A stretch of DNA of 64,000 nt from Tretioscincus oriximinensis (taxonomy: Eukaryota > Chordata > Lepidosauria > Squamata > Gymnophthalmidae), in assembly GCA_022410635.1 (NCBI GenBank), contig JAJVDF010000378.1, forward strand, positions 1,012,379 through 1,076,378. The letters are read 5' to 3'. Positions 49,780 through 60,466 of this stretch are shown here, in pieces. Numbering within the stretch: position 1 is the first letter of the stretch; each line of letters starts with the position of its first letter. A model generated the notes under the pieces. The model made no database searches and was not told the DNA's origin. It worked only from the letters and a program-made list of their open reading frames with translations. A program made the translations under genes and the position numbers.

Positions 49780-50395
49780 TTCATGTTCTTCTTTTTTCTT
49801 TGGGATTTTTTTACTTCTTTCTCCTATACAATATTATGAATCTTTGTAATTTTTCCAGTANTCTGTTCACCAGATCTAATCCCTTAAGTCTATTTAGCAG
49901 TTCCACCATTCTATTATTTTAAAGCTTTTATCCCATGACTATCATGTCATCTGAATTAAAATTTCCCACTCCTATACATTTTAGTTCATTCTCTTCCAAG
50001 ATGCCACTGTTGATCATTGCCATTACTTGGTTCATAGATCTTACATTCCAGGTCTCTATGCAATATTTTACTACACCAGGCTTTCCTTTCATGACCAGAC
50101 ATATCTACAGCTTGAAGTCCTTTCAGCTTTGGCCCAGTTGAGGTTTTAGCTTCATTCTGTCNGGAGTTACTTGTATTTGCTTTTCATTCTTCCCCACTAA
50201 TGTTTTGTGCAGCCTCTGATCTGAGNGATTCATTCCAATGTCATATCATTTTTCCTACAGTGTTTTCTCATTAGGTTTTCTTGGCAAAAGGGGCTGCCTT
50301 TTCCTGCTCCAGTGGACCATGTTTTTGTCTGACCTCTCCACCATGATCAGTCATTGAATTATGCAAATTTCTTTGTCATGACAAGATACATGAAG

Positions 50396-51814
50396 AGATA
50401 TCTGTGTTATTAGAACACTATATACACTCTTTTTGAAACACTTGAGATTTGAATAGTCTAGACATGCATTTTAAAGCTTTAATAAGTCTTCATTTTTGCA
50501 ATATCCATTATCTAAAGAAATGGCATACTTTGCTCTTTAATCTTTCCAGGAACCACATCCCAAAACAACTGTAAGTATGGATATGTCTTACAAGTGGAAA
50601 TGCTTGAAAAATTCATAAAGCAGAAAAATAGGTCAGTGTCAATGATATATTAATTTTTCAGCAGGAGATTGTAATTCTCATGCGTATCTCTTTCAGGCTT
50701 GCTTTGTTGTAAATGGAGGGAAAGTGGAGTGAGTGTTGAGTTTGAAATCAAATCTGTGTATGAAAAATGTTTAATACTGCAGGTTTGGAGTACAAAGGTA
50801 ATTAAAGGGTACTTTAAAACAGACAGTGTAACAAGAGCATTTTTGAATGTGTGGTTATGATGAGCAGCAAGATTTTTCACTAAAATTAACTGAGAAAGAA
50901 GAATTAAACTGAGGCATTGCAGAATTGCAAAGAATTCCACAAGGAGCTTGATTTAAACCATAAAGTCCCTACATTTCATTACTATTGTTTCCATAAATGA
51001 GGGAGGAACAGACAGAAAGATCATCTGCACTAATATCTCTTCATTACGTACTGTTCTCAGAATACTGTGGACACAAGGGCTCTATAACTTACGGAAACAA
51101 TGCATGATAAGTCATATCACCAATTATGAAATCACTCAATGGTAGTCCTGACTGCACTATATCAGCAGAAAAAAAATCCTTTAATATGATAAATCAAAGT
51201 GTGTCACTTCTAATCAATTGACTTATTTTATAGACCACTTTTAAATGTGTTTTTTCAATCAACATTCAAAATTTAGGAGTCCTGCTGCCCCTCCCTTCTC
51301 CTCCAAGTTACAACTCTTCACATATCCAGGCCATAATCCCTCTCTAAACTGGATCACAAATTTTTAAAAATCATAAGGCATAAAAATAATTTTTAACAGT
51401 CTTGGCCTAGTCCTTCTCTTTCCCATTCCCACCCTCCTTGGCCCTGGCCATACTAGCCCTCTATACTTTCCTCCTCCCTCTTGCCNAACACTTACTGGTC
51501 AACAGTATGCGCTTTTGGTAGGTGGTTGACTATCCATGCCACATGACTCCCTAATCTAAGCCTCTTCCCAGCTCCAGTGGCTCCAAGTAGCAACAGTTTG
51601 CAAGTGTCAGCCACATAAGTGGGCCTTGGAAGAGGTAGCTACAGGATTTTCTTTAGATCCTATGATTTCCTCTTGTCATTTATAAATAGCCTGATATGTA
51701 TTCAGATAGTTGTGGAACTTTTACAATGACCTTGAGAACTGAAAGGGCAGAAGACATTGAGCGTGTATGCAGTATATTTTCCATCTGTATAATTCCACTA
51801 GTAAAGTAATTTCA
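50396..51814. other. Unassigned sequence
   Basis: No gene. The 96-codon minus-strand frame at 50940-50650 has no recognised motif. A GC-richer pocket near 51400-51620 is unassigned. Confidence 0.4.
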
Positions 51815-52215
51815 CTAGCCTGTCTCACACAGTGATCTACCAATTGCACCTGGTCTCTCTCAAGCACAAGAAGGCAAAATCTTCACCTGTTCTGGACTCC
51901 CTGCAAATGGTTCTTCAGGAATACTGCTAGGAGCTTCCATGAACTTGTCTAATCCTGCCTTAAAGCTATCCAGGCTGCTAGCTACCATCACCTTCTTTGG
52001 AAGTAAATTCCCCAGACCAATACTTTCCTTTGCCTGTCCTAACTCTTCTTCCCAGCAGTTTCAANGAATGCCCCCTAGTCATAGTGTTGTGTGATAAAGA
52101 AAATATTTTTCTCTATCCACCTTAGCCATCCTATGAATGATTTTATACACTTTGATGCTGAAGAGACCTACACATTTCAGCCTAATTTCTTAAGGGAGTT
52201 ACTCCAACCTCTTGA
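51815..52215 (-). mobile_element. Older CR1/L2-type LINE 3' portion, antisense
   Basis: Contains CCTGTCTCACACAGTGATCT, TTGTCTAATCCTGCCTTAAA, GAAAATATTTTTCTCTATCC and ATTTCTTAAGGGAGTTACTC, the antisense order of the CR1 ORF2 C-terminus and 3' UTR. It carries a segment (CAGTTTCAANGAATGCCCCC) absent from the young copies, so it belongs to a different subfamily. 5'- and 3'-truncated. Confidence 0.8.
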
Positions 52216-53031
52216 GATCTGAAAAACTGAGAATGATCCATTAAAGCTGCAGTAGACATTATAGTGTTTCAATATGCTTCATTAATCTTTTGCTTGCATT
52301 TAAAGGCAAACCATTAGCAAATTATCATTAATATTTCTTTATTTCTTTACTTAAAGNCTTTTCTGGCTAGTGATGCTGTTTCAGTATTGCTTGGAGGTTT
52401 CTTCTCCTTTTGTGATGTAAAGAAACCAGTGAATTAACAGTAGTTTGCTTTCTTTTATTTTGCAGCTACCTTAATTGGAATTCATGCTTTAGAAGAGATA
52501 TCATTAATTTTCAAATCTGTGCTTCATGCACATTGAACGCCTGGATGCTGTGCTGGGCACATGCAATCGATGAATGCTAATTGTAATAATGAGTAAAAAG
52601 TAAGTTTTATGACTGTCTTTCTCTGAATCATGAAGACCTCATGAAGCATGAATATTTTTGTTGTAAAGTCCAAAAGTTACAGCCATTGTTGAGAGAACTT
52701 TGTACTGTATCCATACTAGAAATCTACATGTTATTTGAAGATACCAATATTGAAAGCAATGTAGTTTATTGTAATATTAAAAAATGAGATTTGAAATTGA
52801 GTAATTCCATTTCATGGATCTTTATTACCATGATACATCAGTCATCCATCAGACATCCAACACAAAACATGTGTTCTGTGAGTACAAAATGCCACTTTTG
52901 GAAAAGTTACCCTCTTTACTTCACTCAGTTCCTGTATTCCCAACCACGTGCCTTCCCACATGAACATGGAGACACAACCTAACCCTTCTCTTTAGTAAAA
53001 AGTGACACTGTCATTTTTGATAATTGACATG
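52216..53031. other. Unassigned sequence
   Basis: Nothing recognised. Confidence 0.4.
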
Positions 53032-53105
53032 TAAATTAAACTGGACATAGTTTGTGCTTTACATAACTATTTATGCAAAGCACAAACAATGTCCAGTTTA
53101 ATTTA
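53032..53105. repeat. 35-bp-arm hairpin with 4-base loop
   Basis: Arm 53032-53066 (starting TAAATTAAACTGGACATAG) and arm 53071-53105 are complementary at 33 of 35 positions, with loop CTAT. It sits ~30 bp left of the Tc1 terminal repeat. A transcript would fold into a pre-miRNA-length stem, but palindromic MITE debris is more likely. Confidence 0.85.
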
Positions 53106-53231
53106 TTAGGATATCTTGCTGTGTGTGTGTGTAATCAGTGTACAGCATGTATAACAGTGAACATTTGGTGTGCCCTCAAAATATCTCAACACACAGTGTC
53201 TAGACCCACCAGCAACAAAAGTGAGTACATC

Positions 53232-53580
53232 CTATATGAAAATGGGCAAATTGGGGCCAAAGTGTTGATGTTGTGTGTACCTATCATTAGTTTCCAGCAC
53301 TGCCTGAAATCTCTTAGGAATGGAGTTCACTAGAGCTGCATAGATTGCCACTGGAATCCTCTTCCACTCCTCCATGACAACATCACAGAGTTGGTGAATG
53401 TTAGAGACATTGTTCTCCACTATTGTGCCCCATAGTTNCGCAATAGAATTTACTTCTGGAGTCATGCTTGGCCAGTCCAGNACCTTTAGCCTCAGCTTCT
53501 TCAGCAAGACAATGGTCATTTAAGCTGTGCGTTTGGGGTCATTATCATGTTGGAATACTGCCCTGTAGCCCAGTGTCTAA
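53232..53580 (-). pseudogene. Tc1-like transposase C-terminal fragment
   Basis: On the minus strand, after VFQHDNDPKRTA (the region of the second catalytic aspartate in DDE transposases) and an in-frame stop, it reads MTIVLLKKLRLK, then LDWPSMTPEVNSIA.LWGTI (the motif ending in the DDE glutamate is normally DLNPIE.LW; here the E is lost), then NIHQLCDVVMEEWKRIPVAI and ALVNSIPKRFQAVLETND. The cut-and-paste function is lost through loss of the N-terminal half, the stop and the changed catalytic position. Two Ns lie inside. Confidence 0.88.
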
Positions 53581-53735
53581 ATGCCAGAAGTCTCCAAGCA
53601 AAAATAGAGGAGTTGNAATGTTTAATGAAGGAGTTGGAGGGACAAATCAAAATGGACCATAGAAAATTGGATGGAGTATATGACTGAATTTATNAAATTT
53701 GATTATGTAAGAGAAAAAAGGTTACAAACCAATGC
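53581..53735 (+). mobile_element. L1-type LINE C-terminal fragment inside Tc1
   Basis: Short L1-like text (EWMEYMTEF..FDYVREKR-like in one frame near 53661-53715) follows directly after the Tc1 transposase. With 53926-54149 and the (AAT)n tail it looks like the 3' end of an L1 copy, itself split by a short repeat. Confidence 0.5.
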
Positions 53736-53925
53736 TATAATTTTTATTTATTTATTTATTTTATTTATATGTATACCCTGTCCTATACTTGAAGATCTCA
53801 GGGCGACCAACAATAAAAACAACAATACAAAATTAATATAATAACAGTATAAAACAGTATCTAGAAGTGGGAAGAGAAATAGCATTTCTTCAACCAAAGG
53901 CCAGGTGAAAGAGGTAACTTAATAC
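53736..53925 (+). repeat. TTTATTTA-headed interspersed repeat
   Basis: TTTATTTATTTATTTTATTT leads to ATGTATACCCTGTCCTATAC, GATCTCAGGGCGACC, then AACAATACAAAATTAATATA and TTCAACCAAAGGCCAGGTG. The same order recurs around the hAT-like MITE at 57885-58560. Family not identified. Confidence 0.6.
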
Positions 53926-54290
<365 letters not shown>

Positions 54291-54362
54291 ACATCGGGGA
54301 GGGAAAATGGCACTTTGGCCCCAATTTGCCCATTTTCACTTAGGGTGTACTCACTTCTGTAT

Positions 54363-55576
54363 ACTCCCTACGTATGTGTGTCTATACACACACACCTGAT
54401 AGGTAAATATTGAATAATAAAAAGTCTGTATTTTTTAAGACAATGACCCTGAAAAATTTACATTTGACTTTTCACAAATAAGTAATTTTGACTAACCAAG
54501 AATCCAATTTATTAGTTTATTTTAGCTACAATATATATTCATTGCATCTAGTCATGCAAATTGCATAAACCCCACAGAGTGATACAGATTAAAAAAAATT
54601 AGCAACCTATCTTTCTTCCCACAAGATAGTGGTTCACATAATTAATCTTTCCACATTTCAGCCCTGCCTTTATATTTGTTATAAACAATTATCCTGTGCT
54701 GAAAACTGTANGGATCCTAGGATTACTTAATTTTTTTCTAGGTAAATGTTATAGGTATAAACATTTTTGTCACATGAACACTTATCCCTTACAAGAAAGC
54801 ATGCCCTATATTGGCACAGTGTTAGAATGTAAAGCTATATTTGTGGCTTTAAATTACAACGTGAGACTCTGATAATGCACCCACAATGGGCTGATGTGAT
54901 AGCCTCTCCTTGACATGTTAGCAGTGGATCACCTGTCACTTCATCAACCCATCTGACCATTTGACTTTTTGTGTAATACTTTTCAGACTACTTTAAAGAC
55001 TATATATTAGAATAAAAGATAACATTAAAAATGTTTATTGTTTACAATACTCAATTTCCACATACATTCTCTATTCTTTATATTGCATGTACATTTCACA
55101 GCTTTTGGCTACCATATCTGATGATGTTTAACTCTTAACTAGTCATAATCCTCAATGAAGACAACCTACTTTCAATCATACCCTAAGTGCTCTGACATCA
55201 CCTTGTCAGGGAACCAAATGCTGGTCATCATATGAATGCACATAAGGGGGGAGGTTAATGGCCAAAACCATGCACAGAATCCACTGCTAAGGACCTCAAA
55301 TGTGTCCATAGTAGAAATTATGGATACATGTTCTGNTATGGGAAGTTGTTTTCCATCATATCAGCAGTTCCTTGAGCATATGGGATAGCATGCTGTCCAG
55401 ACTACACTACCACATCACCAGAATGACCACTTCATCCTACCCCAGCGTAAATGAAGACACAGTTTTGCTCTTATATAGTTAGTGAAATCCAACTTTACTC
55501 TTTTCCACTTTTTTACAGCACTGATTATCTCTTTATTTTGAGTGACGAGCAAGTCCGCAATAGAACTTTTTCCTCT
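54363..55576. other. Unassigned AT-rich sequence
   Basis: No gene or recognised repeat. A short (CA)-rich stretch lies near 54380-54395. Confidence 0.4.
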
Positions 55577-55625
55577 TAGAGCCAGTTTGGTGTAATGGTA
55601 GTGTGTTGGACGACCTTGGATTTGA
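55577..55625 (+). mobile_element. tRNA-derived SINE head
   Basis: AGAGCCAGTTTGGTGTAATG then GTAGTGTGTTGGAC is the 5' tRNA-like head common in squamate SINEs, with an A-box match at TGGTGTAATGG (55589-55599). It stops after ~49 bp, before a B box, at a T-rich stretch leading into the MITE half. Confidence 0.65.
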
Positions 55626-55631
55626 AATTTT

Positions 55632-55717
55632 TGTTTGTTTGTTTTTCCTCAGAAAAAACCATGAGGCATCCCAAAATGGGTTTTCAACCCCCCCAAAGGG
55701 GTCATCTGGTCAGCCTA
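55632..55717. mobile_element. Half copy of the palindromic hAT-like MITE
   Basis: Matches the right arm of 48145-48354: CCTCAGAAAAAACCATGAGG, CATCCCAAAATGGG, AACCC and GGGGTCATCTGGTCAGCCTA at the end. The left arm is absent. Confidence 0.7.
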
Positions 55718-55793
55718 CTTTAATGACTGTACAAAAGTGCAAATTTCAACAGATGGTCCTAGAATTATAAGATAACTAAACAAATTTAACATA

Positions 55794-55852
55794 TGAAGTA
55801 GACTTGTCTACAAAACTCATGGCACCTACCTTCCTTAAGTGCTACAGTCCCT
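55794..55852 (-). mobile_element. Snap-back repeat family, short fragment
   Basis: TGAAGTAGACTTGTCTACAA then AACTCATGGCAC matches the antisense order of the 26464-26656 unit. Single-unit form, heavily diverged. Confidence 0.5.
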
Positions 55853-56437
55853 TTCTGAATATGGGTATTCAGTTTGACAGCAAATCAAATACACAATTTT
55901 AATTGATACACTATTGTTCTGAAGCTATGATAGGGCAGTGGATTTTTTTTCCATTCTCATTCTATTTCCAGTGTTCCTCCTCATTGGATGCTTTTTGACA
56001 TATATCGTGACCTGTCTTTTGACAAGAGGAGATATAAATTGAACGTAATCATAAGAAAATCCAATCAAAAATAAAATAAAGCAACAGAACAATGAAATTG
56101 AAAAATAGTTTCAAAGTTAAGCAAACCATGATTACTTCTTTGATTTTGCTCTTCNGATTACGTTCCTATCAACCCCTCCCCTTGTCCATCTCTAACAACC
56201 TACTTATGATTTTTTAATAAATACTGCAGTTTGGTAGTATTTTAGTTTTCTTCTTCTTTAGGAATGTTGATCCTGCACTATTCTAGCAAGGAATTTCTNT
56301 GCCATGACTGAAGAGAGGAACCATGTGCACTGTTAACCTCCATGCCAAAATTTGAGTGTGAAAAACAAAAAAACTTCTCTACTTGAATTGCAGCAGATAC
56401 AAACATTTCAAAAATCTGATGTTTAAAACTGACTTGA
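55853..56437. other. Unassigned sequence
   Basis: No supported features. Confidence 0.4.
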
Positions 56438-56602
56438 GAACATAAGAACATGAGGAGCCGTGCTGAATCGGGCCAGAGCCAATCTAGTCCAGCATTCTGT
56501 CTCACACAATGGGCCACCAATTGTACCTGGACAGCCTGGAACAGAAGAAGGCAAAATCTTCAACTGTTCTCAATGCCCTGCAAATGGCATTTCAGGAATA
56601 CT

Positions 56603-57326
56603 AAAAATCTACAAGTGGAGACACAGNGTAAAAGGNACGCTCTAAGCAACAACTTCGGCTATGTATCCACATACATCTAAAAAGGTAACCAAAAGTACGA
56701 ATATCTTTATATATTCAAAGTACATAAATACCTATACAAGCATTAGTTCACTGTAGCTTACCATTGTAAAAGAGTTCAATTCTATTATTTAAATCCGGTT
56801 GATGGATGTGCAACTTGTTTCCATCATCTTGCCTGTTCTATGCACATGTCCATATCCTTCNTGTNTATCATGTAGACATTAGTGCGGTGATGATCCATAT
56901 AGGTTCAAACATTGTAACATCAACTCTGCGCCGAAACATCCCAACGCGCCACATACTCAAACNTTTTTGCGTTCTTCTTCAGCAGTTAATATGTAGAACC
57001 ATGAATATAGTAGTTATACAGCATAGTTCCTCATAATCGAGGCTCAACTATCCAGTTTGAACCACACCTTACTCTATTCATCACTGCACTAATGTCTACA
57101 TGATGTACATGAAGGATATGTCAGAGAAATAGCCNTGTTAGCTTAATAGAAAGTCCAGCAAAGGAGCTNGCAGCACTTTGAGACTAACTTGAGAAAAGTG
57201 GGTTTTCGTAGCATCTGAAGAAGTAGACATGCCACCCACTTTTCTCAAGTTAGTCTCAAAGTGCTACTAGCTCCTATGAAGGATTTGGATATGTGCATGG
57301 AACAGGCAAGATGATGGAAACTATTG
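56603..57326. mobile_element. Unclassified inverted-repeat element inserted in CR1
   Basis: A 724-bp insert with an internal inverted repeat. The left arm (56817-56893: TTTCCATCATCTTGCCTGTT ... CATTAGTGCGGTGATGA) pairs with 57078-57117 plus 57285-57319; the second arm is itself interrupted by the snap-back element 57121-57275. A GC/CpG-bearing middle (GCGCCGAAACATCCCAACGC and GCGTTCTTCTTCAGCAG) is notable. No coding frame. Possible links to Penelope-like elements are speculative. Confidence 0.65.
57121..57275 (+). mobile_element. Snap-back hairpin element, copy B
   Basis: Starts TCAGAGAAATAGCC.TGTTAG, runs through AAGTCCAGCAAAGGAGCT, CACTTTGAGACTAACTTGAG and GGTTTTCGTAGCATCTGAAG, then turns back as ACCCACTTTTCTCAAGTTAG, CTCAAAGTGCTACTAGCTCC. 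Flanked by ATGAAGGAT (57109-57117 and 57276-57284). It has the same unit and the same head-on layout as copy A, but a different turn point and shorter arms (~42 bp), so it arose independently. Confidence 0.82.
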
Positions 57327-57390
57327 CAGGAATACTACCTGTTGATCCATTTCTGAGGCAGTATCAAAACATCCAACCTAGTAGCTATTT

Positions 57391-57884
57391 ATCATAAACA
57401 GCTTCAATGACATCATACATTAGCCCATGTAGGTCCTTCTAATGGACAGTCAATTCAAACACTGCAGGACAGAAAAGCGAGCTTGTAGCAAACCTTTGTG
57501 CATACAGCTCACTGTTCTAGTATATGGAATCCTCATTTTGTCANTACAAGAGAGAGCACTGTTGATGCCATTTCCCTGAAAACACCAAAGGCCAAGAACT
57601 TTCAGTGAGAGACTCCAAAGCTACTGCAGTCATCTTACCTATCAGCAGAGACTGGCACATCATTAGCTATTCCAGTACCCACAGCTTTGTCTCATGCCAG
57701 TAGATATCCTTTCCACCCTGGGCCAAGTTGCATATTTTGAGCTATCCTGAACTAGCATACTAAGGCTANGTGCAAAATGTGGGTTAAATGTTTTATTCTC
57801 TAAGATTGTTTTAATCATTTTAACTGGCCAGTAAATTGGTTAGAGAATGGTATATTTAATGGTATATATGAAATTATTTATGCN
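57391..57884. other. Unassigned sequence
   Basis: Nothing recognised. Confidence 0.4.
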
Positions 57885-58560
57885 GCACAGAATTTATTTA
57901 TATCATTATTTATTTACATTTCTATACTACCNTGTACCTAGGGCAGCCCAAAACCGGAACAAGGGTGGGGTGGGGGTGCACCTCTCTTCTGCCTATCTCA
58001 CCACAAGCGTCCGTGTATGCGCGCCTGTGTGTGCGTAGCTGCTCCAATGCTGGAGGCGGGGTTTCACGCCTCCAGCAGAGGAAAANTGCCTGGGTTTGTG
58101 ACAGGAGAACAGAGCTATACTCCTGTCACAAACCCAGGCGTTTTTGCTCTATTNGAGGCGAGTTGGCACACTTTGCCTGATAGCAGGCACGAAACACCGC
58201 ATCCAGCATTGGAGCAGCTACGACATGCTCCGAGGTTCCTTCTAGGACCCNGGAAAACATTGCTCGGGCTGCAGCCATCAGCTCTGATGGCTCCTTTTCC
58301 TTTAAAATCCTGCATTTTTATATTCCCTGATGCAGCATCAGGGAATGCAAAAATCCAGGATTTTANCTTAAAACCCGGAGGGGACTATATTTTAGTCCCC
58401 CAAACNGGGATTGTCCCGCCTTCCCGGGATGTATGGCAACCCTACCTGTACCCTAAGGTCTCAGGGCAGTTTACAGTAAAAAACACAGTTAACATATTAA
58501 AAAACAGCAATGTCTAAAAGTAGGAAAGATCAATTTTCTCAGCCAAAGGATATATTATGT
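57885..58560 (+). repeat. TTTATTTA-headed repeat split by a hAT-like MITE
   Basis: The left piece (57885-57938: ATTTATTTACATTTCTATAC, then TACCNTGTACC) and right piece (58445-58560: CCTGTACCCTAAGGTCTCAG, then GGCAGTTTACAGTAAAA and TTTTCTCAGCCAAAGGATA) together match the repeat at 53736-53925. Confidence 0.65.
57939..58444. mobile_element. hAT-like MITE, 506 bp, nested hairpins
   Basis: Bounded by the direct repeat CNTGTACC/CCTGTACC (57931-57938 and 58445-58452, 8 bp). It begins TAGGGCAGCCCAAAACCGG and ends with the complement of TAGGGTTGCCATACATCCCG. Internal palindromes: 58036-58107 with 58120-58222 (inner arms GCCTGGGTTTGTGACAGGAG, 20 bp perfect, 12-bp loop) and ~58304-58366 (TTCCCTGATGC/GCATCAGGGAA). 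The 8-bp duplication and TIR form support hAT. Non-coding; its CpG content stands out from the surrounding AT-rich DNA. Confidence 0.82.
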
Positions 58561-60206
58561 AGAGACAGCTACTGACAGCAGGGGACCTGCCCAATACAAC
58601 NAAAATTATCAATGCCTTGTCTCATCCATAGTTTGCATCCTTTCACATTTTCTCCAAGCATATATTTATGACGAAATTCAGTCTTATAGGCATTTAAACN
58701 TCCTAAAGTGTAGTAAAATATTTCACTCCTTCCCTTCTCCCTCCTGATCAGGATTTGCAGTTTATTATGGTTGCAGGGCAAAAGTACTTTTGCAATTCTA
58801 TAAATCCTGTTATATAAATATANAAATATCAAATCATTCCTTGAAAGATACACCAGTTTTCAATTATAAGAAGGACAAAAGTAGGAGGAAGAGGAGGAGA
58901 AGGAAGAATTAATTCTTTTTAAATATAGTCATTGTATTTTAGGAAACATTATATGGCTGTTGATGAGGAAAGATGTAAACTGTACATNTGGCATCCATAA
59001 GAAGCTCCTTTTNTGAAATAGTTAAATATGTTTATAATATATTTTTAAAGCTGNAATCTTACACACATTTGTTTGAGTTCTGTATAAACATCCAAACATA
59101 TAGACAATATTTCCTGTATTGATTTAAATAAATTTTACTTTCTTATTTTTAGAAAAATGTTTTAGAATAAAACATTTAAAATGAAATATAAATGCAGCGC
59201 CCTGAGTGCAAAGTCCAAATGTTGATAATGTAGTCAAACAATGTGCAGAAAAAAGAGGGTGGTGGGAGAAGGCAAGAGAAAGCCCAACATTTACATTGCT
59301 TGATCTACAAACAAAATTTTGAGGAAAAGGTGATTCTATATTTACACATTGAATTCATCCTGTTAATCCTGTTTTTTCTTTTTAAAGAAAGTGGTGATTC
59401 ACTTTTCTCATACCAGTTTTATTNCTCTCTGTTGGATATTAAAAATCAATTTGTTCAATTAATGTTATTTTCAATTAATATTAATAACAGTTCCTCTTGC
59501 CTTCTACCTCTACACATGATTTAACCATGTCATCTAATTCCATTCATTGGAAATATTTCCATTTGTTCATTACTGAACTATGACAAAGGACCTTTCCAGT
59601 AAGCACATCCTTGTATTAGTGCACGAGTCAGACAATACAGCAGCACAATTGTCCTCTCTTGCTATGGTTCTCCTAAATGTGTGTCCTTGAATTCTCCTAG
59701 ACTGGAATGGATTTGGTTTCACAGACATATAATTAGTAAGCAGTTGTTAGGAAAAGGAAATAACCATTATCAGTGNTATCAATCCTTTTTTTAGCATAGA
59801 GCTAATACAGCAAATGTATTTAAATGAATAATATTTTTTTAAAAAAAAAACATAGTAAAAATGGTAACTAATACAATTAATTAAAAAAAATCTATTAAAC
59901 TGACTAAAAATAACAGGTGGTAACNGTTAAGTAACAGTTAAAATGAATTCCATAGAAATCAAAGCATGAGGAAAGGAATAACAGCTAACTGCAAGATACA
60001 TTTGAGTCTCAAGGAACACAGATAATTTNTTTTTCTAAAAAAACTTTACACCATCTTTAAGTAGCTGTGCTTCCCTTTTGAAAGTATGAAATGGCCACTC
60101 GTAGTGTGGTCAGGGAGTTTGGGCAAGGTGTGGTGGTAGGCTCCAAGGTTGTGGAACCAACAGCCTGTTTTGCCACTGACCAATCAGATCTGTGGAAAAT
60201 CAGGCT
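58561..60206. other. Unassigned AT-rich sequence
   Basis: No gene recognised. A purine-rich run (GGAGGAAGAGGAGGAGAAGG) lies near 58881-58901, and T/A runs near 59825-59850. Confidence 0.4.
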
Positions 60207-60466
60207 GACAGGACTAGACAGGTTTATGGACACTAAAGGTATAAATGGATACTAGGATGGATGTCTGGATGTTGCCTCTGGGATGGAGCAACAGGCAGGA
60301 CTCTTGAAATACCATTTGCAGGGAGTCATGAACAGGAGCATATTTTGCTTTCCTCTGTTCAGACTGCCCAGGTGCATCTGGTGGGCCTCTGTGTGACACA
60401 GAATGCTGGACTTGATGGGCTGTGGCCTGATCCAGGATGGCTCTTCTTATGTTCTTATGTTCTTAA
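60207..60466 (+). mobile_element. CR1-type LINE 3' end, 5'-truncated
   Basis: About 260 bp of 3' UTR from CTGACAGGACTAGACAGG through GGATGTCTGGATGTTGCC to the tandem TTCTTATGTTCTTATGTTCT. Close to the 12966 and 32959 copies but without their extra AGC (it reads AGGAGCATATTTTG), so a sister lineage. Confidence 0.9.

Larger units (their letters stand above)
48512..50395 (-). mobile_element. BovB/RTE LINE deletion derivative, antisense
   Basis: Read on the minus strand, 50395-49922 matches the BovB 5' region (TGGTCCACTGGAGCAGG; GAATGAACTAAAATGTATAGG). 49920-48783 matches the endonuclease-RT linker and early reverse transcriptase in antisense (CTGTGGCCACTGCTGAGTTTT; TTCCATCACTTCCACTAGC on the plus strand). 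48780-48512 is the ORF2 C-terminus and 3' end. Two internal deletions are evident, near 49921 and 48782, the second removing the catalytic core. BovB is the RTE family abundant in squamates and known for horizontal transfer among vertebrates; it is the presumed partner of the Sauria SINEs here. A GC-rich element is inserted at 49598-49779. Confidence 0.85.
56438..57390 (-). mobile_element. CR1-type LINE 3' end split by a 724-bp insertion, antisense
   Basis: 56438-56602 reads GAGAACATAAGAACATGAGG, then GCCGTGCTGAATCGGGCC, to AATGGCATTTCAGGAATACT. The CR1 resumes at 57327 with CAGGAATACTACCTGTTGAT and TGAGGCAGTATCAAAACATC. The 10-bp direct repeat CAGGAATACT (56593-56602 and 57327-57336) is the target duplication of the insert. 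Confidence 0.85.

Noticed and set aside
60214..60399. Repeated small frames reading SHRGPPDAPGQSEQRKAKYA (also at 11104-11313 and 12922-13113)
   Set aside because: They are translations of the antisense strand of the CR1 3' UTR, recurring because the repeat recurs.
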